64,000 nucleotides of DNA. It comes from Schistocerca nitens. Taxonomy: Eukaryota > Arthropoda > Insecta > Orthoptera > Acrididae. Each line of letters opens with the position of its first letter. Positions within the stretch are counted from its first letter, which is position 1. The stretch lies in contig NC_064615.1 of assembly GCF_023898315.1 (NCBI RefSeq), positions 1,185,273,413 to 1,185,337,412 of the forward strand. The letters run 5' to 3'. A program made the translations under genes and the position numbers. Positions 23,401-32,736 of the stretch are shown here, piece by piece. The notes under the pieces are model-generated. The model was not told the DNA's origin. It did not search any database and was given only the letters and a program-made list of their open reading frames with translations.

Positions 23401-24167
23401 CCAAGAGCCGGATTCCATGCTTTGTCCAAATTAAAACCATTATCTCTATTTATTAAATTGTTAGCTAATCTAATTTCTATAGCTTCCTTGAAGACAGATT
23501 CCCAAAAAGAAGAGGCGGATGTTAAAATCTTCACATCACTGTAATTCATGGAATGACCTGTATCAATACAATGTTCGGCCACAGCTGACTTGTCTGGCTG
23601 TAATAAGCGTATGTATCTTTGATGCTCCACACACCTCTCATGAACGGTGCGTGTTGCTTGACCTATGTACGATTTCTCACAATTTCCGCAAGGAATCTGA
23701 TACACACCCGCTTTACGAAGCTGTAAATCGTCCTTCACAGAGCCGAGTAAAGCTGCAATCTTCGTGGGGGGCCGGAAGATCACCTTAACACAGTGTTTCT
23801 CAAGAATTCGGCCTATCTTCGAGCAAAGAGCACCAACATAGGGCGAAAACGCACTAGACCCGAAGGAATTGCTATCTTCTTCCCCATCACATACCTCCTT
23901 TCTAGGTTTTGCATCGCATGCTCTACGAATTTGCTGGGGAGAATACCCATTCGATTTAAAAATGCTATTGAGGTATGTGAGCTCTTCTTGCAAATCGTCT
24001 TTAACGGATATACAGTGCGCCCGATGCACTAAAGTCTTAAGGACTTCTATGGTCTTTAAAGGGTGATGGCAGCTACTGGCATGAAGATACAGATTTGTGT
24101 ACGTTGGTTTCCGATATACGGCATGTCCTAATGTGCCATCACTTTTACGGCGAACGAGAACATCCAA
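23262..24167 (-). pseudogene. Penelope copy 1, GIY-YIG endonuclease and linker (301 codons)
   Basis: In PLEs a GIY-YIG nuclease follows the RT and is thought to make the target nick. Here the frame opens with the segment after the RT (FLDVLVRRKSDGTLGHAVYR, shared frame), passes a linker with RRACDAKPRK, and reaches the nuclease: VYQIPCGNCEKSYIGQATR (GVY...YIG), RCVEHQRYIRLL, AVAEHCIDTGHSMNYSD and FKEAIEIRLANNLINRD, where E is the metal-site Glu. All the usual landmarks are present in one open frame, so this domain is the best preserved part of the copy. Its last 25 or so codons run into the pLTR. Confidence 0.88.
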
Positions 24168-25078
24168 AAAGGGGAAGCAGCCGTCTTTTTCTACTAGGTT
24201 TAAAACTTGCTGAGTCCAGTGCCTTGTCCTCGAAGTCTTCCATGAATAAATTAGCTACCAGAGGGGAGAGGGGGCTTCCCAAGGCAACACCATCAATTTG
24301 TTCATAAAATTCACCATTAAACTGAAAATAAGATGATAAAAGCACATGTTCAAATAAGGCCGTAATTTTCTTATCAAAATGTAGGCCGATAAGAGATAGA
24401 GAGTCCTTTAAAGATACCTTGGTGTATAATGATACCACGTCAAAACTAACAAGAACATCCGTAGTATTTAGCCTGACATTGCTAAGTCTCTGAATGAAAT
24501 CCATAGAATTACGAATGTGGTGACTACATTTTCCTACCAATGGTTTTAATAAGGAAGCTAAATATTTGACAGAAAAATATGTTGGTGAACCAATAGTGCT
24601 CGTTATAGGTCTCATAGACAAGTCCTCTAGACGCTCATCTTTAACCATCTTGTGAACTTTAGGAAGACCATAAAATCTCGGTGGTACTACACCTCGTACA
24701 TTTAAACTTCTTATAACTTCCTTCGGTAGTGATGAAGCGTTCAGCAAGACAGCAGTCCTTATTGTCACCTTGTTAGTAGGATCTTTGTTAATCTTCCGGT
24801 ATGCACCAGAACTAAGTAGACCACATATCTTTTCCTTGTAGACTTCCAAGGGCAAAAGGACGGTAGCATTACCTTTATCAGCGCACGCAGTTTTCGTATC
24901 GCCCATCTTTCTTGCTTGGAAACAATGCTTCTTTGTGCACGATGCTTCGTGGTTGCTTGACAGGTTTCTCGTCTGATTTCTTCTGCAGAATCCTCCGATA
25001 GTGGTTGGACAGCTTCTTCAATGGCACTGAAGAAAGATGATATCGGCAAAGTCTTTGGAGTAGGGGTAAAATTTAGCC
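24145..25078 (-). pseudogene. Penelope copy 1, reverse transcriptase core lacking the YVDD segment
   Basis: Reading down from 25078: the linker GLNFTPTPKTLPISSFFSAI, then ADKGNATVLLP after a short deletion and frameshift near 24895, PPRFYGLPKVHK, RPITSTIGSPTYFSVKYLA, LVSFDVVSLYTKV (first catalytic Asp) and the VALGSPLSPLVANLFMEDFE block. After ALDSASFKP the sequence jumps to the post-palm segment in another frame (VEKDGCFPFLDV). About 50 codons that normally hold the second Asp pair (YVDD) are absent. Copy 2 has the same junction. This copy cannot encode an active RT. Confidence 0.88.
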
Positions 25079-25679
25079 CTTTGGGCTTAACATTGCAGAG
25101 CGATATGAAGTGGGACAAGCATGTAATGGCAGTTGTGGGGAAGGCGGGTAGTCGTCTTCGTTTCATTGGTAGAAGTTTGGGAAGATGTGATTCATCTGTA
25201 AAGGAGACCACTTATAAAACACTAATATCACCTATTGTTGAGTACTGCTCGAGCGTTTGGGATCCCTATCAGATCGGATTGACGGAGGACATAGAAGCAA
25301 TTCAGAGGCGGGGTGCTAGATTTGTTACTGGTAGGTTTGATCATCACGCGAGTGTTATCGAAATGCTTCAGGAAATTGGATGGGTAATCTCTGGAGGAAA
25401 GGAGACGTTCTTTTCGTCAATCGCTACTGAGGAAATTTAGAGAACCAGCATTTGAGCCTGACTGCAGTACAATTTTACTGCCGCCAACGTATATTTCGTG
25501 GAAAGACCACAAAGATAAGATAAGAGAGATTAGGGCTGGTACAGCGGCATATAGGCAGTCATTTTTCCTTCGTTCTGTTTGGGAGTGCAACAGGGAGAGA
25601 AGATGCTAGTTGTGGTACGAGGTACCCTCCGCAACGCACCGTATAGTGGATTGCTGAGTATGTACGTAGATGTAGATGT
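25079..25679 (+). mobile_element. CR1-like LINE 3' fragment inserted in Penelope copy 1
   Basis: The plus-strand frame 25077-25440 shows LQSDMKWDKHVMAVVGKAG, SSVWDPYQIGLTEDIEAIQR and RGARFVTGRFDHHAS, the C-terminal domain of a CR1-like LINE. It continues in other frames to about 25600 and ends with the agatgtagatgta tail at 25667-25679. On both sides the Penelope frame resumes (…LSVLS on the right, KGLNF on the left), so this is an insertion. No clear target duplication was found. Confidence 0.82.
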
Positions 25680-26160
25680 ACTTAAGACAGACAACATAGC
25701 TTCGTCCAAATCCTTACCCATCAAATTTATGACAGGGCGTCGAATAACAGAGTCCACCTGAGAAGGCTGGTCCAATCGGCTGTACTTGGTAATCTGCCCT
25801 TTTGTGGCCACTCTGCAAACCCAGTCAGACTTAGCCCATGTCATGCCATCGATCCAGTCCCATGAGTCAGGATATAAAACAGCTGTTACCTTCAAATGCA
25901 GATACAGGAGTTCAGGAACAATGTCCAGCTTCTGACGAGTAAAACGAATTCTTTCTCTGACAATAGCAGAACCAGCCCTATGTAAAGTTGTATTTACTGC
26001 AGCGTTCTTAAAAAAGTGAACCAATCTTTCAAATTTTGGGACAACTCCATGGTCGCTGCACTTCAGTAAGCTCTGGTGTCGTAATTTGTCCAAACTATGA
26101 ACGATGAAAGCATGTCGTCCATGAAGAGGTACTTGATGTGCATTTTCAACTTCTCCCGGC
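25680..26160 (-). pseudogene. Penelope copy 1, N-terminal ORF segment
   Basis: The frame on the minus strand runs from the pLTR (EVENAHQVPLHGRHAFIVHS, about 26155-26097) through LDKLRHQSLLKCSDHGVVPK and RERIRFTRQKLDIVPELLYL to INLMGKDLDEAMLSVLS, where the CR1-like LINE interrupts it. It is the upstream domain of the Penelope polyprotein, of unknown biochemical role. No start codon can be fixed because the frame is open into the terminal repeat. Confidence 0.78.
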
Positions 26161-26415
26161 GTAATGAATAATCCATTTAATTTCGGGCATGCAGCCGCGC
26201 AAATAAAATTTCCTACACTGATATTTCGGCCGCGTATCGTCCGGCCATCCTCAGAGTGAGTCAGAAGACTGACGACAAGATGCCAAGCGTGGCCTTATAC
26301 GCTCCACCGCGACGGTACTGCGCATGCGGGTCACAGATGCTGGTCGGCGTCAGAGACATACACTGACACATGCCCCGCCTGTGGCGAAGGCATACAGACA
26401 TTCGATTCGCTTATC
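26140..26415 (-). repeat. Penelope copy-1 5' pLTR at the head-to-head junction
   Basis: About 270 bp are near-identical to the inverse complement of 28290-28557 and colinear with the copy-1 3' pLTR. On the minus strand it contains a GTATAAGG TATA-like box (about 26293-26300), a TCAGTC initiator about 30 bp downstream and a hammerhead motif, then runs straight into the copy-1 ORF. Confidence 0.85.
26211..26255 (-). ncRNA. Hammerhead ribozyme motif in 5' pLTR
   Basis: Minus strand: CACT, CTGAGGA (N7 is G, allowed), GGCC/GGCC stem II, GAAA, TATC, AGTG. All core positions are kept although the loop and flanks differ from the other two copies. Confidence 0.7.
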
Positions 26416-26419
26416 GAAT

Positions 26420-27478
26420 CGACAGATTACCAAGTACAGTCGATTGGACCAGCCTTCTCAGGTGGACTCTGTTATTCGACGCCCTGTCATAAATTGGCGG
26501 GTAACGATCTGGACGAAGCTATGTTGTCTGTCTTAAGTAAAGGACTAAATTTTGCCCCTACTCCAAAGACTTTGCCGATATCATCTTTCATCAGTGCCAT
26601 TGAAGAAGCTGTCCGACCACTATCAGAGGATTCTGCAGAAGAAATCAGACGAGAAACCCGTCAAGCAATCACGAAGCATTGTCCACAAAGAAGCAATGTT
26701 TCCAAGGAAGAAAGATGTGTGATACGAAAGCTGCGTGAGGATACTGATACAGTCGTCCTGCGTGCTGATAAAGGTAATGCTACCATCATTTGCCCCTGAA
26801 TGTCTACTTAGTTCTGGTGCACACCGGAAGATTAACAAAGATCCTACTAACAAGGTAACAATAAAGACTGCTGCCTTGCTGAACGCTTCATCACTCCCGA
26901 AGGAAGTCATAAGAAGTTTAAAAATACGAGGTGCAGTACCACCGAGATTTTACGGTCTTCCTAAAGTTCACAAGATGGGTAAGAATGAGCGTCTAGAGGA
27001 CTTGTCTGTGAGACCTATAACGAGCACTATTGGTTCACCAACATATTTTTCTGCCAAATATTTAGCTTCCTTATTAAAACCATTGGAAGGAAAATGTAGT
27101 CACCACATTCGTCATTCTATGGATTTCATTCAGAGAATTAGCAATGTCAGACCAAATACTACGGATGTTCTTGTTAGTTTTGACGTGGTATCATTATACA
27201 CCAAGGTATCTTTAAAGGACTCTTTATCTCTTATCGGCCTACATTTTGATAAGAAAATTACGGCCTTATTTGAACATGTGCTTTTATCATCTTATTTTCA
27301 GTTTAATGGTGAATTTTATGAGCAAATTGATGATGTTGCCATGGGAAGCCCCCTCTCCCCTCTGGTAGCTAATTTATTCATGGAAGACTTCGAGGACAAG
27401 GCACTGGACTCAGCAAGTTTTAAACCTAGTAGAAAAAGACGGCTGCTTCCCCTTTTTGGATGTTCTCGTTCGCCGTAA
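26420..27478 (+). pseudogene. Penelope copy 2, 5'-truncated linker and RT core lacking YVDD
   Basis: Copy 2 joins the pLTR at about 26419 and enters the ORF at the segment QPSQVDSVIRRPVI-like (26450-26490). It continues through LSKGLNFAPTPKTLPIS, ADKGNATIICP (then stop and shift), PPRFYGLPKVHKMGKNER, SPTYFSAKYLASLLKP, VSFDVVSLYTKVS and MGSPLSPLVANLFMEDFE. After ALDSASFKP it meets the same deletion as copy 1, so the YVDD Asp pair is missing. By eye the two copies are roughly 90 percent identical in protein over this part. Confidence 0.87.
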
Positions 27479-28327
27479 AAGTGATGGTACATTAGGACAT
27501 GCTGTATATCGGAAACCAACGTACACAAATCTATATCTTCATGCCAGTAGCTGCCATTACCCTTCAAAGACCATAGAAGTCCTTAAGACTTTAGTGCATT
27601 GGGCGCACTGTATATCCAATAAAGACAATTTGCAAGAAGAGCTCACATACCTCAATAGCATTTTTAAATCGAATGGGTATTCTCCCCAGCAAATTAGTAG
27701 ACCATTCGATTAAAACCTAGAAAGGGGGTATGTGATGGGGAAGAAGATAGCAATTCCTTCGGGTCTAGTGCGTTTTCGCCCTATGTTGGTGCTCTTTGCT
27801 CGAAGATAGGCCGAATTCTTGAGAAACACTGTGTTAAGGTGATCTTCCGGCCCCCCACGAAGATTGCAGCTTTACTCGGCTCTGTGAAGGACGATTTACA
27901 GCTTCGTAAAGCGGGTGTGTATCAGATTCCTTGCGGAAATTGTGAGAAATCGTACATAGGTCAAGCAACACGCACCGTTCATGAGAGGTGTGTGGAGCAT
28001 CAAAGATACATACGCTTATTACAGCCAGACAAGTCAGCTGTGGCCGAACAGTGTACTGATACAGATCATTCCATGAATTACAGTGATGTGAAGATTTTAA
28101 AATCCGCCTTTTCTTTTTGGGAATCTGTCTTCAAGGAAGCTATAGAAATTAGATTAGCTAACAATTTAATAAATAGAGATAATGGTTTTAATTTGGACAA
28201 AGCATGGAATCCGGCTCTTGGAGTAATTAAACTGCAGAGAAGTCGTCATCATGTCACCGCCGCCGATCATACATCGATAAGCGAATCGAATGTCTGTACG
28301 CCATCGCCACAGGCGGCGCATGCGTAA
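27456..28327 (+). pseudogene. Penelope copy 2, GIY-YIG endonuclease, frame-broken
   Basis: The frame 27456-27713 carries the post-palm segment (FLDVLVRRKSDGTLGHAVYR) and ends early at the linker, where copy 1 reads through (RRACD there, SRPFD-stop here). The nuclease resumes at 27839-28327 with VYQIPCGNCEKSYIGQATR, RCVEHQRYIRLL, AVAEQCTDTDHSMNYSD and FKEAIEIRLANNLI. The copy-1 His of HCIDTGHS is Gln here (QCTDTDHS). Confidence 0.87.
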
Positions 28328-28393
28328 GTGTATGTCTCTGCCGCCGACCAGCATCTGTGATGCGCATGCTCAGTACCGCTGCGGTGGAGTGAG

Positions 28394-28428
28394 TATATAA
28401 GGCCGCGCTTGGGATCTTGTCGTCAGTC
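28394..28428 (+). promoter_or_regulatory. Penelope pLTR promoter: TATA box and TCAGTC initiator
   Basis: TATATAA at 28394-28400 and TCAGTC at 28423-28428, with the A at 28425 about 31 bp downstream, match arthropod pol II core promoter spacing. The predicted RNA start is about 10 nt before the hammerhead. The other two pLTRs have the same arrangement on the minus strand. Confidence 0.62.
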
Positions 28429-28433
28429 TTGTG

Positions 28434-28480
28434 ACTCACTCTGACGATGGCCGGACGATACGCGGCCGAAATATCAGTGG
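28434..28480 (+). ncRNA. Hammerhead ribozyme motif in copy-2 3' pLTR
   Basis: CACT, CTGACGA (28441-28447), GGCC (28449-28452) and GGCC (28464-28467), GAAA (28468-28471), TATC with predicted cleavage after C28475, then AGTG. All conserved core bases are present. Stem III is the ATAT palindrome, so cleavage probably needs dimers. Confidence 0.75.
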
Positions 28481-28612
28481 AGGAAATTTTATTTGCGCGG
28501 CTGCATGCCCGAAATTTAATGGATTATTCATTACGCCGCTAGAAGTCGAAAATGCACGTTTAATGTGTTGTGTGAAAACATCAGGGGCCTTATAATAAAA
28601 AAAGATGAACTT

Positions 28613-28945
28613 CTCACCATAAAACGGAGATGCTGAGTTGCAGAAAGGCACAACAAAGAGACTGACGGAAAGTTAATTTTCGGCCAACAAGGCCTTTGTC
28701 AAAAATAGACAACTTACACGCTCTCATTAAACGCAGCTCTCACACACATGACCATAGTCTCTGGCAGCTGGACCAGTCTGGCTCCAGCTCCCAGAGATTT
28801 TGGTCATGTGTGTGAGCTGCGTTGGTGTGTGTGCATGTGCATATGTTGTCTATTTTTTGACAAAGACTTTGTTGGCCGATAGTTAACTTTCCGTTAGTCT
28901 TTTTGTTGTGCTATTTTGCGGCACAGCATCTCCTCTTTATGGTGA
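28613..28945. mobile_element. Foldback MITE with about 160-bp arms
   Basis: Arms 28613-28773 and 28782-28945 are inverse complements (CTCACCATAAAACGGAGATGCTG against CAGCATCTCCTCTTTATGGTGAG at the tips). The centre is a tight hairpin around TCTCTGG/CCAGAGA. It contains the TTTCCGTYAGTC and GTCTATTTTTGACAAAG blocks in both arms. It has no coding capacity. Confidence 0.85.
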
Positions 28946-29009
28946 GTTGCAACTACCCTTTTCATTATATTGTTACATTCCGTCCTGGAATTTGCATTGT
29001 TTGAAAGAT

Positions 29010-30590
29010 ACTTCTCATACTGGAACAGGAAAATGAAGAGAGAGGTGGAATTTCAGTGACTTGGGCATATCAGAACACAACATATTGATTATATACTACT
29101 GAAGAATCAATATAAAAAGGAGTGACTATAGCCTACATACAAAAATTGGATTTAAGTCCCAGGCACTTGAGATTAATAAGTATAACGTTGAACAGGTTAT
29201 TGAATTGTATGCCACAATAGTTGATCAAGAATTACACTAGCCTGTAGTACTGACAGTATACAGACCACTGGCAGGAAGTATCTTTAGTACCATAAAGCAG
29301 CTTACACCTTCAACTAGGTTACCCAAATTTCTAATGGAAACCAGTTTTGTTATATAGTTTTTTTCATCATTTAGTACTGATCGAGAGCACATAGAAATAT
29401 TGGTGTCTAGCTTTGGATAATTTTTCATATTAAATTTCCCTATGAGGATTGATGAACATAGTGCAAGAGTTATTGACAGTATGTTTTCAGGCAAGTTGTG
29501 AGTTAACTGTAAAGTCAATAGGCAATGGTTTTTCTAATCATGACTGTCAAATTGTAACAACAAAATTTACTGACCAGTTACGTGTAGGTGATAGATGAAA
29601 ATTATTGTTAGAGAAATAGTAAATAACTATTCAGTCACACTGTTTAGATAAAAATTATGCAAAACGATTCGGGAGGAATTTGGAAAGCAGACCATGTTAA
29701 TGTAAAATTTAACTTTATCTTAAACAAGGATAGGGGATGGATAACTTCTGTGATTAAAGTCTCTTATCGTAAGAAGAGAGAGCTGTACACAATTCAGAAG
29801 CAAGCCTTCGTCAATATTTGAAACTCCATTACTACCAGTATTGTCAGATAATCGATTCTTATCAGTACAGAAGTAAAACTCTTATATTATGCTAAAAAGA
29901 TAAAAACAATCCAAGAAGAAGGCAAAAACAAGCAAATAAAACTAATGATCCAAATTAAATTGGGCCTGTTGAAAAAATGATGACACTTTCAAAAACTCGA
30001 TGAATACTTCATTGCAGTGGTAGAGAACACTGCAACCAAATACTGATGCATTAGATTTAATTGTGCAGGCACTACATGGACCACCATTAGAAGTTAGTTT
30101 CAAAAATACAGTCCCTAAGGCGATCAGAGTTCAGCAGGTCACTTAAAAAGTAGCAATTCTACTGATTAGGCTGATGTTTCTAACATAATATTAAAATATT
30201 GTATCACCTTGATAGAACTGACAGGATAAATCAATGGATAGAATTGACAGGATAAATCAATGTCACAAGGCAAATTTCATGACAGATTTAAGTATGATTT
30301 AACACCTATCTACAATGCTAGAGGTAAGCAAAACACCTCCAATTTATTTGAGCACAACTTGTTAACCACATCTCAGGATGACTTTTGTAAAGGATTCTCC
30401 ACACAGAAATCAAGACAAAACATCACAAATCAAGTGCTAGCAGAGTTAAACAAGAAAAAATATTATATTGGTGCATTCTGTGTCCTTGCCAAAGCCTTTG
30501 ATTCTGTGTATCACAAAATTCTATTTAGCCAACTAAAGTCTAATGGTATTGATGGCATCCCTCTAGCATGGATCCATTCTCCCCTTATAA
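29010..30590 (+). pseudogene. CR1/Jockey-like LINE relic (endonuclease to RT)
   Basis: Pieces in order: endonuclease-like LTVYRPLAGSIFSTIKQL near 29250, a linker with WITSVIKVSYRKKRELY near 29740, then the RT start in the open frame 30260-30619 with LFEHNLLTTSQDDFCKGFST, TNQVLAELNKKKYYIG and VLAKAFDSVYHKILFSQLK (usual DLAKAFDSVDHKIL). The catalytic D has moved to V in the first block. It ends abruptly at a TAA/AAT-rich stretch at 30583-30640. Many stops make it dead. Confidence 0.72.
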
Positions 30591-31885
30591 TAATAATAAT
30601 GATAATTGATAATAATTAAATAAATAAATAATTAAAAGGAAATCTACTAAATGAAAAGTAAAATGAACCTAAATATTTCACACACACACACCATTTTCTT
30701 AGTCTCTATAATGAAAATTAATTTTTTATGCACGCAATATTATCGAATACTTAAAAAAAATCACTTCACTCCTTAGTTAATTCTACTCTTTTTTTTATTA
30801 TTATTATTTGAAGTGAAGGTCGGTAGATTCGTGGCGCTGAAAAACGCTTAATTTGGGTTTCCATAATCTCAGGGAAATTACTAACTGTCTTCTCGCCTTA
30901 TGAGAAAATTAAGGATAGTTTAATTTTATTTCGTGGGTATCGCATTGGCAACGTAAGAAAAAATGTGATAAAGTAAAATCTGTAACATTCATAAATTGGG
31001 GACTGATGATCGTGACTATGAAATGAAAGCAGAAATGCCAAATTAAACAATTATTATTTAATGAAAGAAGCTTTCTGTAACATCTCGTGCATTAATCTCC
31101 CAGTTTTGAACATATCAAAGAATTTTTGCCCTATTCTGGCGAAAAACGTGAAAATAACAAAGAATTTTTGCCCCATTCTGGCGAAATACGTAAAAATTAC
31201 AATAATCTTATCCCGACTCTGGAGTGAAAGGAAAAAAAGTATTCATAGTAAAGTCATATCAGTAATCGCAACTGGCGATAATAATTAATCAGATTCCTAA
31301 CAGGAATACAATTTCAGTTCATTTGAACAAAATGGAAGAAAATGAGTCTGATAGCGAAAGATGCTGTTGGAAAAGCGCGCGACTAAAGAAGAGAAAGAAA
31401 AGACGAGCGCGCATTCTTATCTGATACACAGATATATGATATAGAGATGATTATGCTACGCCACTCTCATTATCTTGGGCGTACATATTCGCTGACTTGC
31501 AGCGCAGTTCATTGTCTCAGTGGTTAAATTATGTCTTTAACTCTTGATATTTCGATACGAAAAGGAAATAGTATGTTATTAAGTCGCGGGCAGGGCACAA
31601 TATTACACACTCCATAATCGAAAGCAGTGTGTGCCATTAACAGACTGTATCTATGAGATGAAAATAATTTCAGGATGGGAAACGTAGCATGAAGAACAGT
31701 GTTCAGTACTAAGCCACTCTTGTATCCAACCTAACTAAATAATCTTCCAATGTCACTAACCAGCAGTTCAAAAACTGTAATGTTTGTAGAGCAATTCATG
31801 TATTCTAATTGAGGGTCCAAACTCGGCCCTAGTAGACACAGCTCAGATGACAGCTAAACAGACCTTCAAGTCGTTCAAATCTAAC
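30591..31885. other. Unassigned AT-rich DNA
   Basis: No family was recognised. It separates two LINE fragments (RT start and C-terminal end) that could be one old copy split by later DNA. It contains the tandem pair below. Confidence 0.4.
31117..31200 (+). repeat. 42-bp tandem duplication
   Basis: Two copies of about 42 bp begin with AAAGAATTTTTGCCC (31117 and 31159) and continue with ATTCTGGCGAAA. The period is a multiple of three, giving a repeated KNFCPILAK peptide in a short frame, but nothing else suggests coding. Confidence 0.85.
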
Positions 31886-31889
31886 AGTT

Positions 31890-32560
31890 AAGACTAATAT
31901 TTTTTCAGTTAAACAATAATTGCCTTTTAGCACCAAAAGTTCGCATTAATGGTCATACACTGAATGAAGCACAGAGTGTGAAACTCCTTAGGGTTAAACT
32001 TTATAACAAGCTGAAATGGAGGCAGCACGTGGGACTTCAGTCAAGGGGCTCGGTTCACATGTTATGCCCTTAGAAGCATATCCCATTGTTTTTACTTAAA
32101 AATGGGTGTATTGGCTTTTTTCATGTTTTCACTCAGTGTTTTATTAGAGAATTGCTTACTGGGGCAGCGCACTACCATTAAATAAAATGTTTATTCAGCA
32201 GAAGCAAGCAGTAAGGATACTGAACAAATTACCAGTGGATAATCATACACCTTGGAGAAGCGTTTGTAAGGATCTTGGAATTCTTAGTCACCTTCCAGTA
32301 CATTCGCTCGTTAATGGCCATTGTTGCTGATAACAAAAATCAGTTCCGCTCAGCTGTCCCAATACAAGGCACAAAAATCTTTTTTATTTGACTTTTACTC
32401 CTTGTTCAGTTTTGGAATAAAGTTACGAATTCCAATGGCAGGTCATTCAATAAGCTCTTGTCTAATGTAAAAAAAGTAATTAGGAATCGCTACCATTTTG
32501 AAAGAAAAAAACACAAGTCACTAGCCAGTCTATCCACAAATTATGTGAACACCTAAATTG
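31890..32560 (+). pseudogene. LINE C-terminal domain relic
   Basis: Segments typical of the region after the RT palm are visible: VRINGHTLNEAQSVKLLRVK (about 31940-32000), KLKWRQHV, a QKQAVRILNKLP-like stretch near 32200, SLMAIVADNKNQFRSAVP near 32310 and FNKLLSNVKKVIRNRYHFE near 32450. Frameshifts are frequent. Confidence 0.65.
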
Positions 32561-32736
32561 AGTGACTAAAAAAGCTTTGTCAGGTATATGGCAAGTAGCA
32601 ACGTTCGGTTTAAAGAGGTATAAGACAAGTAATATAGTAAGTGTACAATGTGTGTGCACTAAAACTCAAAAATGAGCCCCAATACAATCAAGGAAGTTAT
32701 ATGGTGTGGTAGCCCTGTATCCCCTATCCATGGACG
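32561..32736. other. Unassigned flank
   Basis: Short interval before the left inverted repeat of the element that follows. No feature was recognised. Confidence 0.4.

Larger units (their letters stand above)
22021..28557. mobile_element. Compound Penelope-like insertion: two head-to-head copies in one TSD
   Basis: The whole block is flanked by a 12-bp direct repeat gtttaatgtgtt (22009-22020 and 28558-28569), so it behaves as a single insertion. Reading outward from the centre, copy 1 runs on the minus strand (5' pLTR about 26415-26140, ORF, 3' pLTR down to 22021). Copy 2 runs on the plus strand from about 26420 (5'-truncated inside the ORF) to 28557. A full copy with direct terminal repeats joined to an inverted truncated copy is a structure known for Penelope-like elements (PLEs). 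Copy 1 is interrupted by a Jockey-like LINE and a CR1-like LINE. Confidence 0.85.
28230..28557 (+). repeat. Penelope copy-2 3' pLTR
   Basis: This is the terminal repeat with TATA-like box, initiator, hammerhead motif and the terminal ATTTAATGGATTATTCATTA end. It lies directly against the right target-site duplication (28558-28569). Confidence 0.8.
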
